The translations under genes and the position numbers were made by a program. A stretch of DNA of 64,000 nt from Selenomonas sp. WCT3 (GTDB lineage: Bacteria; Bacillota; Negativicutes; Selenomonadales; Selenomonadaceae). Positions 53,090 to 62,676 of this stretch are shown in pieces. The notes under the pieces were generated by a model that did no database searches, had not been told where the DNA came from, and saw only the letters and a list, made by a program, of their open reading frames with translations. Location: the NCBI GenBank assembly GCA_900100835.1, contig FNCM01000001.1:186001-250000 (forward strand), written 5' to 3'. The stretch's first letter is position 1. Every line of letters starts with the position of its first letter.

Positions 53090-54391
53090 ATGGAAAAAAC
53101 TTCCCCAACTTCAACAGGCTCCTTCTTGTCTTATCTCAAGAATTACGGCTTTGTGCTCTTCATGCTGATTGGCATCGTCTCAGGCACGTTGCTGGGCCTT
53201 TACTTCCCTGAGGCCAAAGGCCTGAAACCTCTGGGCGACCTCTTCATCAACTTGATGTTCTGCATCGTCGTGCCCATGGTCTTCGTTTCGATTGCCTCGG
53301 CCATCGCCAACATGGACTCTGCGGGCCGCGCCGGTAAAGTCATGGGCATTACCGTAGCCACCTTCTCCTTTACGGCACTGATTGCCGCCATTGTCATGTA
53401 TGGAGTCGTCTCCTGCATTAACATCGTGCCAGCTGGCTTCTCCGTTAGTGAAATGGTGACCTCTACCGAAGAACTCACCAAGGTTACCGCCGGGGAACTG
53501 CTGGTCAACTTCTTCACAAAGCCTGACTTTGCCGAACTGCTCTCTCGCCGCGCCATGCTGCCGCTGATCATCTTTGCCGTCATCTTCGGCTTCGGCGTTC
53601 AGCTCTCAGGCGGCAAAAAGACCATGACGGCCAAACTGCTCGATGACCTGTCGCGCTGCATCATGAAGACGGTCACGATCATCTCCTACTATGCTCCCAT
53701 TGGTTTCTTCGGCTTCTTTGCCAACCTTGCCGCCACCTACGGCACCGACCTTATGGGGGGCTATGCCAAGACGCTGCTCGTATACTACGGCATGTGCTTT
53801 CTCTACATGTTTGTCTTCTTCCCGCTCTATGCCTGGTATGGCGGTGGCCGTCATGCCATCCCTGTCATGTGGCGCAACCTGTTCAAGCCGGCAGCCGTAT
53901 CCTTTGGCACCTGTTCCTCAGTCGCCACCATTCCTACCAACATGGAGGCCGCCAAAGCCAGCGGCGTCTCCAAGGAAGTCACCGATATTGTCATGCCACT
54001 GGGTGCCACCATGCACATGGACGGCTCGGCTATGGGCGCCATCGTGAAGGTCGCCTTCCTCTTCGGCATCTCGGGCATGGACTTCAACAGCGGCGACGCC
54101 ATCCTGGCCATCATCATCGCCGTATTCTCCTCGGTAGCCATGTCTGGCATCCCAGGAGGCGGCGGTGTCGGCGAATTGGTGCTTTGCTCCTTCTTCTTTA
54201 ACAACAGTGCCGAACAAATGACCATTGCCTACACCCTGGCCCTGGCCATCGGCAATCTCATTGACCCACCAGCTACCATGGTCAACGCCGCTGGTGACTA
54301 TGTCGCCACCTATATCGTCTCGCGCTATACCGACGGCAAAGACTGGCTGGAGAAAAAACTCACCAGTTTCCAAACGGAAAGCAACGCCTAA
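53090..54391 (+). CDS. Dicarboxylate:cation symporter (DAACS family)
   Basis: A 433-residue inner-membrane carrier of the glutamate/aspartate/C4-dicarboxylate:sodium or proton symporter family with about eight helices and two re-entrant loops. The serine-rich motif is SFGTCSSVATIPTNMEAAKA, and the second binding segment is PLGATMHMDGSAMGAIVKVA then MSGIPGGGGVGELVL. It might bring in dicarboxylates for the succinate route. ATG 53090 is preferred over GTG 53081, with AGGATG upstream. It is divergent from uvrB and ends at a terminator. Confidence 0.9.
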   Translation: MEKTSPTSTGSFLSYLKNYGFVLFMLIGIVSGTLLGLYFPEAKGLKPLGDLFINLMFCIVVPMVFVSIASAIANMDSAGRAGKVMGITVATFSFTALIAAIVMYGVVSCINIVPAGFSVSEMVTSTEELTKVTAGELLVNFFTKPDFAELLSRRAMLPLIIFAVIFGFGVQLSGGKKTMTAKLLDDLSRCIMKTVTIISYYAPIGFFGFFANLAATYGTDLMGGYAKTLLVYYGMCFLYMFVFFPLYAWYGGGRHAIPVMWRNLFKPAAVSFGTCSSVATIPTNMEAAKASGVSKEVTDIVMPLGATMHMDGSAMGAIVKVAFLFGISGMDFNSGDAILAIIIAVFSSVAMSGIPGGGGVGELVLCSFFFNNSAEQMTIAYTLALAIGNLIDPPATMVNAAGDYVATYIVSRYTDGKDWLEKKLTSFQTESNA

Positions 54392-54403
54392 GGCATTATA
54401 ATA

Positions 54404-54456
54404 AAAAGCTGACAATTGACTGGTCAAATTTGACTTGTCAATTGTCAGCTTTTTTG
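54404..54456 (+). terminator. Terminator of the dicarboxylate symporter gene
   Basis: AAAAGCTGACAATTGAC, loop, GTCAATTGTCAGCTTTT: a 17-base perfect stem followed by T. It may also stop the convergent minus-strand gene. Confidence 0.92.
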
Positions 54457-54458
54457 TG

Positions 54459-54965
54459 TTATAAGAAATCCGTGGGCAGGGGGAGTTTTCGGCTCAGTTT
54501 CCTGGCCAGCACAATTCCCACTGTGCCGGTAACCAGCTGCGGCCAGCTCATCATAAACAGCAGTAGCGCTATCATTGCCTCGGGCAAATCCAGCAGCTGG
54601 CAAACCGCTCTCGCGCCACCGTATAAAATCCCCGTCTTAATGACAGGGGCACAATACAACAAGCTGTTATGACGAAACGCTCCCGCCCAAAGGATAAAGG
54701 CCATATTTCCAGCAGCCACCACCGGAATCATCCAGACAATGGGCAGCTGTCCCTGGACAAAAGCCCCCAAGGGCAACAGCCCGCCAATCACCGCCGCCCA
54801 ACGGCTCCCTGTTTGCCAGATCCCCAGCACCATAATCCCGTTGAGCAGACTCCCAATCAAAAACATATTGACGGGACCTGGAATCATGGGGATAAAGAGC
54901 CGGATACTCTGAACCAGCAGCGCAATAGCCAAAAACATGGCCAGCATCGTCCAAATTCGCTTCAT
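54459..54965 (-). CDS. Small membrane protein, ECF transporter S-component-like
   Basis: A 168-residue protein made almost wholly of five or six hydrophobic helices. The size, the start with a single helix and the segment MFLIGSLLNGIMVLG resemble substrate-binding (S) components of ECF vitamin transporters, but I see no family-specific binding motif. It is the last gene after the PTS EIIA gene, 26 bases on. AGGTGG lies eight bases before ATG 54965. The assignment as ECF-like is tentative. Confidence 0.5.
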   Translation of the reverse strand: MKRIWTMLAMFLAIALLVQSIRLFIPMIPGPVNMFLIGSLLNGIMVLGIWQTGSRWAAVIGGLLPLGAFVQGQLPIVWMIPVVAAGNMAFILWAGAFRHNSLLYCAPVIKTGILYGGARAVCQLLDLPEAMIALLLFMMSWPQLVTGTVGIVLARKLSRKLPLPTDFL

Positions 54966-54991
54966 CTGACCACCTCTTGGTCCCTATGGAT

Positions 54992-55468
54992 TTAGAGCTG
55001 CACCGTCAGGACGCGCTGGGCATCGTCCAAATGCTTTTCAATCTTTTTGGCTTTTTCATCCCCGTTGGTAAGGGCGATTATCGTCGTAAGGGGTTTGCCC
55101 TCCTGTTTAATGGAGGCAGCATCAAAGCGAATCAGCGCATCCCCCCGGCTGACTTTTGCCCCCTGCTGGGTAAGGGCCTCAAAACCGCGTCCCCCCAGCT
55201 CTACGGTATCAATGCCAACATGGATGAGCACTTCCAAGCCCTCCGATTCAATTGCTACCGCATGGAGGGTATCGGCTAAAAGCTTTATCGTGCCATCACA
55301 GGGAGCCGTTATGGTGTCGGCGCCTTCTGCCGGTTCAACGGCAAAGCCATCCCCCATCATTTTCTGGGAGAATACCGCATCATTGACTTCCGTGATATCG
55401 AGGATATTACCTGCAACCGGAGAAGCAATAGCCTTCTCTTTTTTTCCAAATCCAAACAATCCAAACAT
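54992..55468 (-). CDS. PTS glucose-type EIIA component
   Basis: A 158-residue soluble EIIA of the glucose family that passes phosphate from HPr to the EIIB domain. The active histidine is in VLIHVGIDTVELGG; the segment ASPVAGNILDITEVND is the family N-terminal motif. It lies 18 bases after the EIIB domain gene and would serve that permease. ATG 55468 has AAAGG upstream. Confidence 0.94.
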   Translation of the reverse strand: MFGLFGFGKKEKAIASPVAGNILDITEVNDAVFSQKMMGDGFAVEPAEGADTITAPCDGTIKLLADTLHAVAIESEGLEVLIHVGIDTVELGGRGFEALTQQGAKVSRGDALIRFDAASIKQEGKPLTTIIALTNGDEKAKKIEKHLDDAQRVLTVQL

Positions 55469-55486
55469 AATGTAAATCCTTTCGTT

Positions 55487-56581
55487 TTAGCGACAAGCCT
55501 TCTTCATCGCATCGGCGATGTGCTCCGCCTGGGTTCCCAGAACGACCTGAACCGCCTGGCCCTTGCAGACAACACCCTTAGCGCCAAGCTTCTTGAGGGC
55601 CGCCTCATCCACCAAGCTGCTGTCTTCCACCTTGAGACGCAAACGAGTAATGCAGGAAGAAATTTCCAGCAGGTTCTTTTTGCCGCCCAAATTCGTAATC
55701 ATTGCCTCAACATAGGCGCCTTCCTCAGCAGCCTCAACTTCATCGTCCTCGTTGGTTTCATCATCATAACGGCCAATGGTCGGAATGTCGAAATGACGGA
55801 TGCTCCAACTGAAAATCACATAGTACAGCACAAAGAATACAGCGCCAATGCCGATGATGCGTACCGGATTCGTAGCCAAGCCCCAGTTGAGCACATAGTC
55901 GATGGCACCACCAGAGAAGCCAAAGCCATGCAGGACACCCATGCTATAGGTAACCGACAAGGCAAGGCCCGTAAGGATGGCATGGACAACGTAAAGGGCC
56001 GGTGCCAAGAACATGAACATGAACTCAATAGGTTCCGTAATACCCGTAAGGAACGAGGTGAAAGCCACCGAGGCCAGAGCACCAACAATCACCGGACGAT
56101 TTTCCGGCTTGGCCGCGCGATACATAGCCAAGGCTACCGCCGGCATACCGAACATCATCATGACGAAGAAGCCAGCCATAAACATACCGGCATGGGGGTC
56201 ACCAGCAAAGAAACGGTTGAGGTCACCGGTAGCCACCACACCAGCCGGCGTCGTATACTCACCAAAGACAAACCAGATGAAACTGTTGAGGATATGGTGC
56301 AGACCAAAGGGAATCAACAGACGGTTCAATACACCATAGACAAAAGTTCCCACGACGCCAGCGCCGATAATCCACTCGCCAATACCATGGATAAAGGTCT
56401 GGCAAGGGCCCCAGATTACCCCAAAGATTCCAGCCAGCACGATCGATACGACAGCCGTCACAATCGGCACGAATCGCCGCCCCGAGAAGAAGCCCAGGAA
56501 TTCCGGCATCTTGATGTCGTAAAAGCGGTTATAGAGAATACCTGCCTCAATACCGCTGACGATACCAGCCAGTACACTCAT
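55487..56581 (-). pseudogene. PTS EIIC (C-terminal part)-EIIB, downstream part of a frameshifted permease gene
   Basis: The 364-residue frame starts MSVLAGIVSGIEAGILYNRF in the middle of the EIIC membrane domain of a glucose/N-acetylglucosamine-type permease. It carries the rest of EIIC, with GITEPIEFMFMF, then an acidic linker (ETNEDDEVEAAEEG) and EIIB at about 290-364 with the phosphocysteine in EISSCITRLRLKVED. The missing N-terminus is encoded in the other frame just upstream (56578-56868). The two overlap in ATGA, so it might still be translated by coupling. A single base restores one full NagE-like protein. Confidence 0.85.
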
Positions 56582-56868
56582 GTTGAGGTCTCATCGATTG
56601 CCTTGAGCCCCGAGGTCAGGACCAGATAACCGATACCACCAGCCAGACCAGCGGCACCGTTGTTCTCACGGGCCAAGCCGACGGCAATACCAATCGCAAA
56701 AATAAGTGCCAAATTGTCAAAAACCGCACCGCCAGCCTTGGTGATGAACGGAATATTGAATACGTCCGGCGCACCGAGACGCAACAAGAGGGCTGCTGCA
56801 GGAAGTACAGCAACCGGCAGCATTAATGCCTTACCAATGCTCTGGAGCCTTTCCAAAATACTGTTCAT
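56578..56868 (-). pseudogene. PTS EIIC N-terminal part, upstream part of the frameshifted permease gene
   Basis: This frame encodes the first 96 residues of the same permease: KALMLPVAVLPAAALLLRLG, NIPFITKAGGAVFDNLAL and GLARENNGAAGLAGGIGYLV match the start of NagE-type EIIC. It ends LKAIDETST and stop, where relatives continue with -IN-M-VLAGI. The sequence GATGAGACC-TCAACATGAG lacks one base relative to GATGAGACC-ATC-AACATG. ATG 56868 is preferred because GGAGG is seven bases upstream. It could be a real mutation, a sequencing error, or a natural split. Confidence 0.85.
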
Positions 56869-56911
56869 AATCATTCCTCCCTACAAATTATATCTAATTT
56901 GCAAAAAAATA

Positions 56912-56946
56912 AACCGCCGAGCACTTTGCCCACGGCGGCCTTTTTT
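56912..56946 (-). terminator. Terminator of the HD-GYP-like gene
   Basis: CCGCCG, loop, CGGCGG with a T-rich tract (TTTATTTTTTT) on the minus strand, about 70 bases after the stop. Confidence 0.8.
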
Positions 56947-57016
56947 ATTATACGTCTTCGGAAGCTTACTCGTCAATACCTCTCCCATTCATTGCCAGCT
57001 GCCTTTCGGATTTAAC

Positions 57017-58099
57017 TCAAGCAGAAACTTCCCGGGCGGTAAGAATGGAATCAATCTTGATACTGCGGGTGGTATTGAGATCGATGAACTCTCCGCGAGT
57101 GGTCTGAACTACAGGCAGGCTCGTAACACGACTTTCGTCGATATAGACGATACGGCCGCGCTCACCGTTGCTGAGCTGTACCCAATTGCCATTTAACGCA
57201 TGGCAGAGGTTCTTGATAAACAGCACGCCATACTCCGTATCCAGCTTGCCATTGACAATATCATCGTAAAGGATTACGAATACATCAAAGGGCGAACGGC
57301 GTTTGGCAAAGACCCGGTCGCCAGCCATGGCGTCATAGATGTCGAGAATTGCCAGCACTCGGCCAAAGCGGGAAATCTGATCCTTGGTCAAATTGTGGGG
57401 ATAGCCGGAACCATCGCAGCGCTCGTGATGCTGCAATACCCCTTCCATGATATCCCGATTGGCGCTAAGGGTCGTCATGCCAATCATGTCGTGGCCAAAC
57501 TGCGTATGCTTTTTCACCATATCGAACTCTTCCGGCGTCAAGCGCCCCTTCTTGTTCAAAATATCCTGGGAAATGCGCATCTTGCCCAGGTCCAGGAAGA
57601 GCCCCGCAATGACCAGGTTATATTGATCCAGCACCGACCAGTTGAGCCATTTTCCCATCAGACCAGCCAGGATGCCCACATGCAGGCAATGATTGACCAG
57701 CACACTGCCTTCCCGCGTCATATTGTGAATCTGCGAAACCGCTTTTGCCCCATCGCAGAGCTCACGGAAATTCTTCTCATCCATGATGGCTTGCAGCTCC
57801 GCAGCATCGAATTCGCCCCGCTCCGAAAGCGCCAAAAACATATGCTCCAGTTTGTGATACACTTCGTTATAGCAGGCAATATAGTCATCATCGAGCAGGA
57901 ACTCATTCCCCGGAATATCGATAACAGCCTCTTCTTCCTCAATATAAACCTTAAAGATGGGGCGGTCCAACAAATTATAAATCAATTCCTTTGTCATTAC
58001 GGTCCCCGAACCGATAAGGATATTGGCACTTTCGTCCATTACGTCGCGCCCCACTACCATGCCGGCGCGCAAATCTTCGATTGCGTATGACTTTAACAC
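57017..58099 (-). CDS. HD-GYP domain protein with altered HD motif
   Basis: HD-GYP proteins hydrolyse cyclic di-GMP. This 360-residue protein has a N-terminal domain of about 120 residues and a HD-GYP domain at about 130-320. Most motifs are present: VNHCLHVGILAG, KKHTQFGHDMIG, LQHHERCDGSGYP (HHE and GYP) and ILDIYDAMAGDR. The HD pair itself reads LD in AGLFLDLGKMR, so the histidine metal ligand is missing and hydrolysis may be weak or lost. The start used is the GTG at 58099, with GGAAGGG eight bases upstream. It is monocistronic with an extended -10 TGATATAAT at about 58156. Confidence 0.87.
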   Translation of the reverse strand: MLKSYAIEDLRAGMVVGRDVMDESANILIGSGTVMTKELIYNLLDRPIFKVYIEEEEAVIDIPGNEFLLDDDYIACYNEVYHKLEHMFLALSERGEFDAAELQAIMDEKNFRELCDGAKAVSQIHNMTREGSVLVNHCLHVGILAGLMGKWLNWSVLDQYNLVIAGLFLDLGKMRISQDILNKKGRLTPEEFDMVKKHTQFGHDMIGMTTLSANRDIMEGVLQHHERCDGSGYPHNLTKDQISRFGRVLAILDIYDAMAGDRVFAKRRSPFDVFVILYDDIVNGKLDTEYGVLFIKNLCHALNGNWVQLSNGERGRIVYIDESRVTSLPVVQTTRGEFIDLNTTRSIKIDSILTAREVSA

Positions 58100-58155
58100 T
58101 ACAATCACCCTTCCGAGGATTATTTACACATCCTAGTTTATAAATATGACAATTT

Positions 58156-58164
58156 ATTATATCA
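58156..58164 (-). promoter_or_regulatory. Extended -10 promoter of the HD-GYP-like gene
   Basis: Minus strand TGATATAAT, about 57 bases before the GTG start; no convincing -35 box. Confidence 0.5.
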
Positions 58165-58204
58165 TATTTACTCGTGATTCGTATATACTATTACAAAAAT
58201 GTTA

Positions 58205-58243
58205 AAAAGGTCCGTTGACTCTTAACGAATCAACGGACCTTTT
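58205..58243 (-). terminator. Terminator of leuS
   Basis: AAAGGTCCGTTGA, loop, TCAACGGACCTTT with T run on the minus strand, about 45 bases after the leuS stop. Confidence 0.92.
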
Positions 58244-58284
58244 ACTAACGCCAGGTCATTAAGATAATATCCCCGCCAAGGATA

Positions 58285-60762
58285 TCAGCCCTTTACCACG
58301 ATATTGACGAGTTTCTTCGGCACACAGATGACTTTGACAATCTGCTTGCCAGCGGTGAGCGCTTTGGCACGCGGCAGTTCCATGACTGCCCTTTCCATAG
58401 ACTCACGGTCAAGATCTGGCGATACCATGATCTTGTCGCGAACCTTGCCGTTAATCTGCAGGACAATTTCAATCTCATCCTGTTTCATAGCTGCCTCGTC
58501 ATACGACGGCCATTTCTGCTGATGGACACTGCCTTCAACGAACAGATGGCTCCAAAGTTCCTCCGTGATATGCGGTGCGAACGGTGCGAGCATCTTCACG
58601 AGATTTATTGCCATCTCACGGGCAAGACCTGCATTGAGCTCCTTGTCCTGGAAGCCATAGAACGCGTTGACAAGCTCCATGACCGACGAAATCGCCGTAT
58701 TAAACATGAAGCGGTCGCGAACATCCTCCGTTACCTTCTTGATGGTGACATGGAGGATGCGGCGCAGTTCCTTTTCGTCCTTCGTCAGCGCCGATACATC
58801 ATAGCTGTCCTTGCCAGCCTTGATGCTCTCCTCGAAGTGACCGAGGATGCGCCATACGCGGTTGAGGAAGCGGTATGCCCCCTCAACGCCCTGGTCGCTC
58901 CACTCTAGGTCGCGGTCAACCGGTGCTGCGAACAGAATGAACAGGCGGGCCGTATCGGCACCGTACTTGCCAATGATTTCCTCCGGCGACACGACATTGC
59001 CCTTTGACTTCGACATCTTCGAACCATCTTTGAGGACCATGCCCTGCGTCAACAGATTCTTGAACGGCTCATCGAAATCGACCAGCCCGGCGTCTTTGAG
59101 GACCTTCGTGAAGAAGCGCGAATACAGGAGGTGCAGGATGGCATGCTCGATGCCGCCGATGTACTGGTCGACTGGTGCCCAGTAATTAACTTTATCCTTG
59201 TCAAACGGAGCTTTATCGTTATGCGGATCCGTATAGCGCAGGAAATACCAAGACGAGCAGATGAACGTATCCATCGTGTCGGTCTCACGCATTGCATCAG
59301 CGCCGCATTTCGGGCACTTGCAGTGCAGGAATTTCTCGCTGCTGGCCAGCGGCGATACCGAACCAGCCTCAAAGGATACATCCGTCGGCAACATGACCGG
59401 CAGCTGGTCTTCCGGCACGAGGACTTCGCCGCAGTGCGGGCAGTTAATGACCGGAATCGGTGCCCCCCAATAGCGCTGACGCGAAATCAGCCAGTCACGC
59501 AGACGGAAGTTGACCTTGCGCTTACCGAATCCCTGCTCCTCGGCATAGTCCATGATAGCCTTGACGGCTTCATGCATATCCATGCCCGTGAACTGTGCCG
59601 AATTAACCAAGCGGCCATCTTTTTCGACATAAGCCTCGGTCATTTCCTCGAGCACCAGCTCCTTATCCTTCGGCTGCAACGTCAGGATAATCGGCAGGTC
59701 GTATTTTTTCGCAAACATCCAGTCACGGGAGTCACCGGACGGAACGCCCATAACTGCGCCGGTGCCATAGTCAGCGACAACATAGTTCGTAATCCAGAGC
59801 TGTGCCTTCTCGCCGTTGAACGGGTTAACGGCATAGAAGCCCGTAAACATGCCCTCTTTTTCCGATTCGCTCGAGGTACGCTCAATATCGGACTGATTGC
59901 GGACCTTCTGGCAGAACGCCTTGAGTTCCTCCGCCCTGTCGCTCTTTTCAATCAGTTTTTCAACGAGAGCATTCTCCGGTGCCAGTGCCACGAACGTGAT
60001 ACCATAAGCCGTATCCGGACGCGTCGTATAGACGACGAGTTTCTCATCGAGCTCCGGTACATCCAGCGTAATCTCCAGGCCTTCGCTGCGGCCAATCCAG
60101 TTGTCCTGCATCGTCTTGACGCGCTCCGGCCAGCCCTCGAGCTTATCGAGATCCTTTAAGAGCACATCGGCATAATCCGTAATCTTGAGGAACCACTGCG
60201 ACAGATCTTTCTTCTGGACATCCGAATCGCAGCGCCAGCATTTGCCATCGATGACCTGCTCATTTGCCAGAACCGTACCGCAGGTGTCACACCAGTTGAC
60301 CGATGCCTTTTTCTTATAAGCCAGTCCCTTTTTGTAGAAAAGCTCAAAAAGCCACTGCGTCCACTTGTAGTATTCCGGCGTACAGGTCAGGACTTCACGA
60401 TCCCAATCGTAGGAGAGGCCCATCTTCTTCTGCTGCTTCTCCATGTTCTCGATATTGCTGAACGTCCAGTCCGCGGGGCTTACGCCATGCTTGATGGCGG
60501 CATTCTCAGCCGGCATACCGAAGGAGTCAAAGCCCATCGGATGAAGGACGTTGAACCCCTCCATCGTCTTGTAGCGGGCCATGACATCGCCGATGGCATA
60601 GTTGCGGACATGTCCCATGTGCAGATTGCCCGACGGATACGGGAACATCTCCAAGGCGTAATACTTCGGACGATTCGGGTCAGCCTCTGTCTTGTATACC
60701 TGCTCACTTTCCCATTTGTCCTGCCATTTTTTCTCGATCTCCTGCGGTGAATACTTCTCCAA
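58285..60762 (-). CDS. leuS: Leucyl-tRNA synthetase
   Basis: A class I synthetase of 825 residues that charges tRNA-Leu and edits norvaline and isoleucine. The HIGH-type motif is in [17 protein letters not shown] and KMSKS in [14 protein letters not shown]. The editing domain lies at about 220-420 ([17 protein letters not shown]). The start codon is TTG behind AGGAGG, an unusual start for a synthetase gene. No T-box was seen; the short leader carries a terminator-like hairpin. Confidence 0.97.
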   Translation of the reverse strand: MEKYSPQEIEKKWQDKWESEQVYKTEADPNRPKYYALEMFPYPSGNLHMGHVRNYAIGDVMARYKTMEGFNVLHPMGFDSFGMPAENAAIKHGVSPADWTFSNIENMEKQQKKMGLSYDWDREVLTCTPEYYKWTQWLFELFYKKGLAYKKKASVNWCDTCGTVLANEQVIDGKCWRCDSDVQKKDLSQWFLKITDYADVLLKDLDKLEGWPERVKTMQDNWIGRSEGLEITLDVPELDEKLVVYTTRPDTAYGITFVALAPENALVEKLIEKSDRAEELKAFCQKVRNQSDIERTSSESEKEGMFTGFYAVNPFNGEKAQLWITNYVVADYGTGAVMGVPSGDSRDWMFAKKYDLPIILTLQPKDKELVLEEMTEAYVEKDGRLVNSAQFTGMDMHEAVKAIMDYAEEQGFGKRKVNFRLRDWLISRQRYWGAPIPVINCPHCGEVLVPEDQLPVMLPTDVSFEAGSVSPLASSEKFLHCKCPKCGADAMRETDTMDTFICSSWYFLRYTDPHNDKAPFDKDKVNYWAPVDQYIGGIEHAILHLLYSRFFTKVLKDAGLVDFDEPFKNLLTQGMVLKDGSKMSKSKGNVVSPEEIIGKYGADTARLFILFAAPVDRDLEWSDQGVEGAYRFLNRVWRILGHFEESIKAGKDSYDVSALTKDEKELRRILHVTIKKVTEDVRDRFMFNTAISSVMELVNAFYGFQDKELNAGLAREMAINLVKMLAPFAPHITEELWSHLFVEGSVHQQKWPSYDEAAMKQDEIEIVLQINGKVRDKIMVSPDLDRESMERAVMELPRAKALTAGKQIVKVICVPKKLVNIVVKG

Positions 60763-60784
60763 AACGATCTCCTCCTAAAAGATA

Positions 60785-60816
60785 GAAAAACCCCCGTCTG
60801 CAAAATGCAGCCGGGG
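60785..60816 (-). terminator. Terminator-like hairpin in the leuS leader
   Basis: Minus strand CCCCG-G-CTGC-ATTTT-GCAG-A-CGGGG followed by GTTTTT, between the leuS promoter and its ribosome site. It may attenuate leuS or end the upstream YitT-family gene transcript. Confidence 0.75.
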
Positions 60817-60846
60817 ATTGAAATTCGCGTTTTACAGCTAAAGCCT

Positions 60847-60876
60847 ATTATACCGTAACTATGGGCATAGCGTCAA
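60847..60876 (-). promoter_or_regulatory. Promoter of leuS
   Basis: Minus strand TTGACG (60871-60876), 18-base spacer, TATAAT (60847-60852). Leader of about 80 bases, no leader peptide start seen. Confidence 0.7.
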
Positions 60877-60883
60877 CAGTCAG

Positions 60884-61813
60884 TTACTCATGTCCATCCA
60901 TGAGCTCCTTTTGTTTTTCCTGAGCTTCCTGCCATTTACGACGGGCATCGGCATACGACTCACATTCCAACGTAAAGCCCTTCCCTGACACTTCCGATGT
61001 ATCCGAAACAATCATAAAGGCCTGTGGATCGTAATGATCCACGATAGTCTTGACGCGGCTTACCTGCGTGAGGCGCACGACGATAAAGAGGATGTCTTTG
61101 CGTTCCTTGGCAAAGCCGCCTTTCCCTTCGAGATAGGTGACGCCACGATGAACATTTTCCATGATATCCTGGCAAATCTGTTCGGCCGCCGGCGAAACAA
61201 TGAAAATGGACTTTTCCCGATTAAGGCCAGCCGCCACACGGTTCGTAAGCTCTGCCGTCACATAGATGGATACCAGCGTATAGAGTGCCTCATTGACACT
61301 GAACATCCACGCCGATGCCATGACGATAATGAAGTTCAGCACAAACACCACCGTCCCCACATCAAGGGAATAGAACTTCTTAGCTACCGCACCGACAACA
61401 TCCAAACCACCGGTATTCGCATTGGCACGGAAAATCATTCCAAAGCCAATGCCGGCCAGCACACCACCAAAAATGGCACATAACATGCCATCACCGGTGA
61501 GGTTCCAATCCACCATGAAATGCGTAGCGTCAAGGATGATGGACAAAACTGCCGTACCGACAATCGTATCCCAAGCATAGAGCTTGCCAAAAACCCGATA
61601 CGCCAAATACAAAATCGGCAGATTATACAGGAGGTTCTGGGCACCGACAGGAAGACCTGTCAGATAATACACAATAAGTGCAATACCACTGATGCCGCCT
61701 GTCAAAAGATGCGCCGGAATGATGAACAGATTGAATCCCAGGCATACGATAAAACAGCCCAGCACAATCTGCATATACCGTCCCATATGTTTCTTGATAG
61801 CAATTTTACTCAT
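60884..61813 (-). CDS. YitT-family membrane protein (DUF161/DUF2179)
   Basis: A 309-residue protein with five or six membrane helices (about 15-205) and a C-terminal soluble DUF2179 domain (about 215-295). Typical family segments are GGISGIALIVYYLTGLPVG, the GGVLAGIGFGMIFRANANTGGLD loop (broken here for length) and TSEVSGKGF at the end. The function is unknown in the family. It is followed by the leuS promoter with an eight-base gap. Confidence 0.88.
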   Translation of the reverse strand: MSKIAIKKHMGRYMQIVLGCFIVCLGFNLFIIPAHLLTGGISGIALIVYYLTGLPVGAQNLLYNLPILYLAYRVFGKLYAWDTIVGTAVLSIILDATHFMVDWNLTGDGMLCAIFGGVLAGIGFGMIFRANANTGGLDVVGAVAKKFYSLDVGTVVFVLNFIIVMASAWMFSVNEALYTLVSIYVTAELTNRVAAGLNREKSIFIVSPAAEQICQDIMENVHRGVTYLEGKGGFAKERKDILFIVVRLTQVSRVKTIVDHYDPQAFMIVSDTSEVSGKGFTLECESYADARRKWQEAQEKQKELMDGHE

Positions 61814-61866
61814 ACTGCGTTCCCGAATCTTTCCTCATTAATTTCACGCTTCCTTACCCGGCAAAA

Positions 61867-62676
61867 TCATACTACCGTGAAAAAGTCCCTCGACGACTGA
61901 TCTGCGATGACTTCTACGGTTCCCTTTGCCTCAGCCAGCTCTTCCGTGAGCCGCTCTTTCAATACCTCTACCACCGGAAATTCCGTACCGAAATGTCCTG
62001 CATCAATGATGTGCATGCCCTGTTCCACCGCCTGCTGGGCCTCGTGATACTTCACATCGCCAGTGACGTAGACATCAGCTCCCATAAAAGCCGCCTTCTG
62101 GATGAACTCAGCACCGCTGCCACTGCAAAGGGCTACCTTACGGACTGGACGCGGACCGGCGTCCACGAGACGCACATGCTCCGTTGGCAGGGCATCACGC
62201 ACCTGACGGGCAAAATCCTGTACCGTCATAGGGGCGGGCAAACTTCCCATGCGGCCCATGCTGAGCACTGAGCCATCCACATCCTGGCGTTCAATCACAA
62301 AGGAGGACAACTTCGACAAGCCAATGGCCTGAGCCAGCACGTCATTGACACCGCCTTCGGCAATGTCCAAGTTGGTATGAGCCGCCACCACAGCAATATC
62401 ATGCTTAATAAGCTGCTGGAGCCGGTGACCTAAGGGCAGGTCCGTCCGCAGTTTCTTGATACCGCGGAATATCAGGGGATGATGCGCCACAATCATATCG
62501 GCCCCTGCCTCAATAGCCTGCTCCACCACCTCATCGCTGACATCGAGGCACACCAGAATTTTATGGATATCCTGATTGAGTGCCCCCACCAGAAGCCCTG
62601 GATTATCCCACTCTTCTGCCATTCGCTTCGGTGCAATTGTCTCCAACGCATCCATAACTACCTGACATTTTACCAT
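61867..62676 (-). CDS. Nif3-like dinuclear metal centre protein
   Basis: A 269-residue member of the Nif3/YqfO/YbgI family, hexameric proteins with a two-metal site; often annotated as GTP cyclohydrolase I type 2. The family motifs are EEWDNPGLLVG, VAHHPLIFRGIKKL, AVVAAHTNLDIAEGGVNDVL and VTGDVKYHEAQQA with a final HFGTEFPVVE. This short form lacks the central PII-like insertion of YqfO. Its ATG overlaps the trmK end by seven bases, the usual trmK-nif3 pair downstream of rpoD. Confidence 0.93.
   Translation of the reverse strand: MVKCQVVMDALETIAPKRMAEEWDNPGLLVGALNQDIHKILVCLDVSDEVVEQAIEAGADMIVAHHPLIFRGIKKLRTDLPLGHRLQQLIKHDIAVVAAHTNLDIAEGGVNDVLAQAIGLSKLSSFVIERQDVDGSVLSMGRMGSLPAPMTVQDFARQVRDALPTEHVRLVDAGPRPVRKVALCSGSGAEFIQKAAFMGADVYVTGDVKYHEAQQAVEQGMHIIDAGHFGTEFPVVEVLKERLTEELAEAKGTVEVIADQSSRDFFTVV

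Noticed and set aside
60763..60846. T-box in front of leuS
   Set aside because: No TGGTACC-type box and the leader is only about 80 nt.
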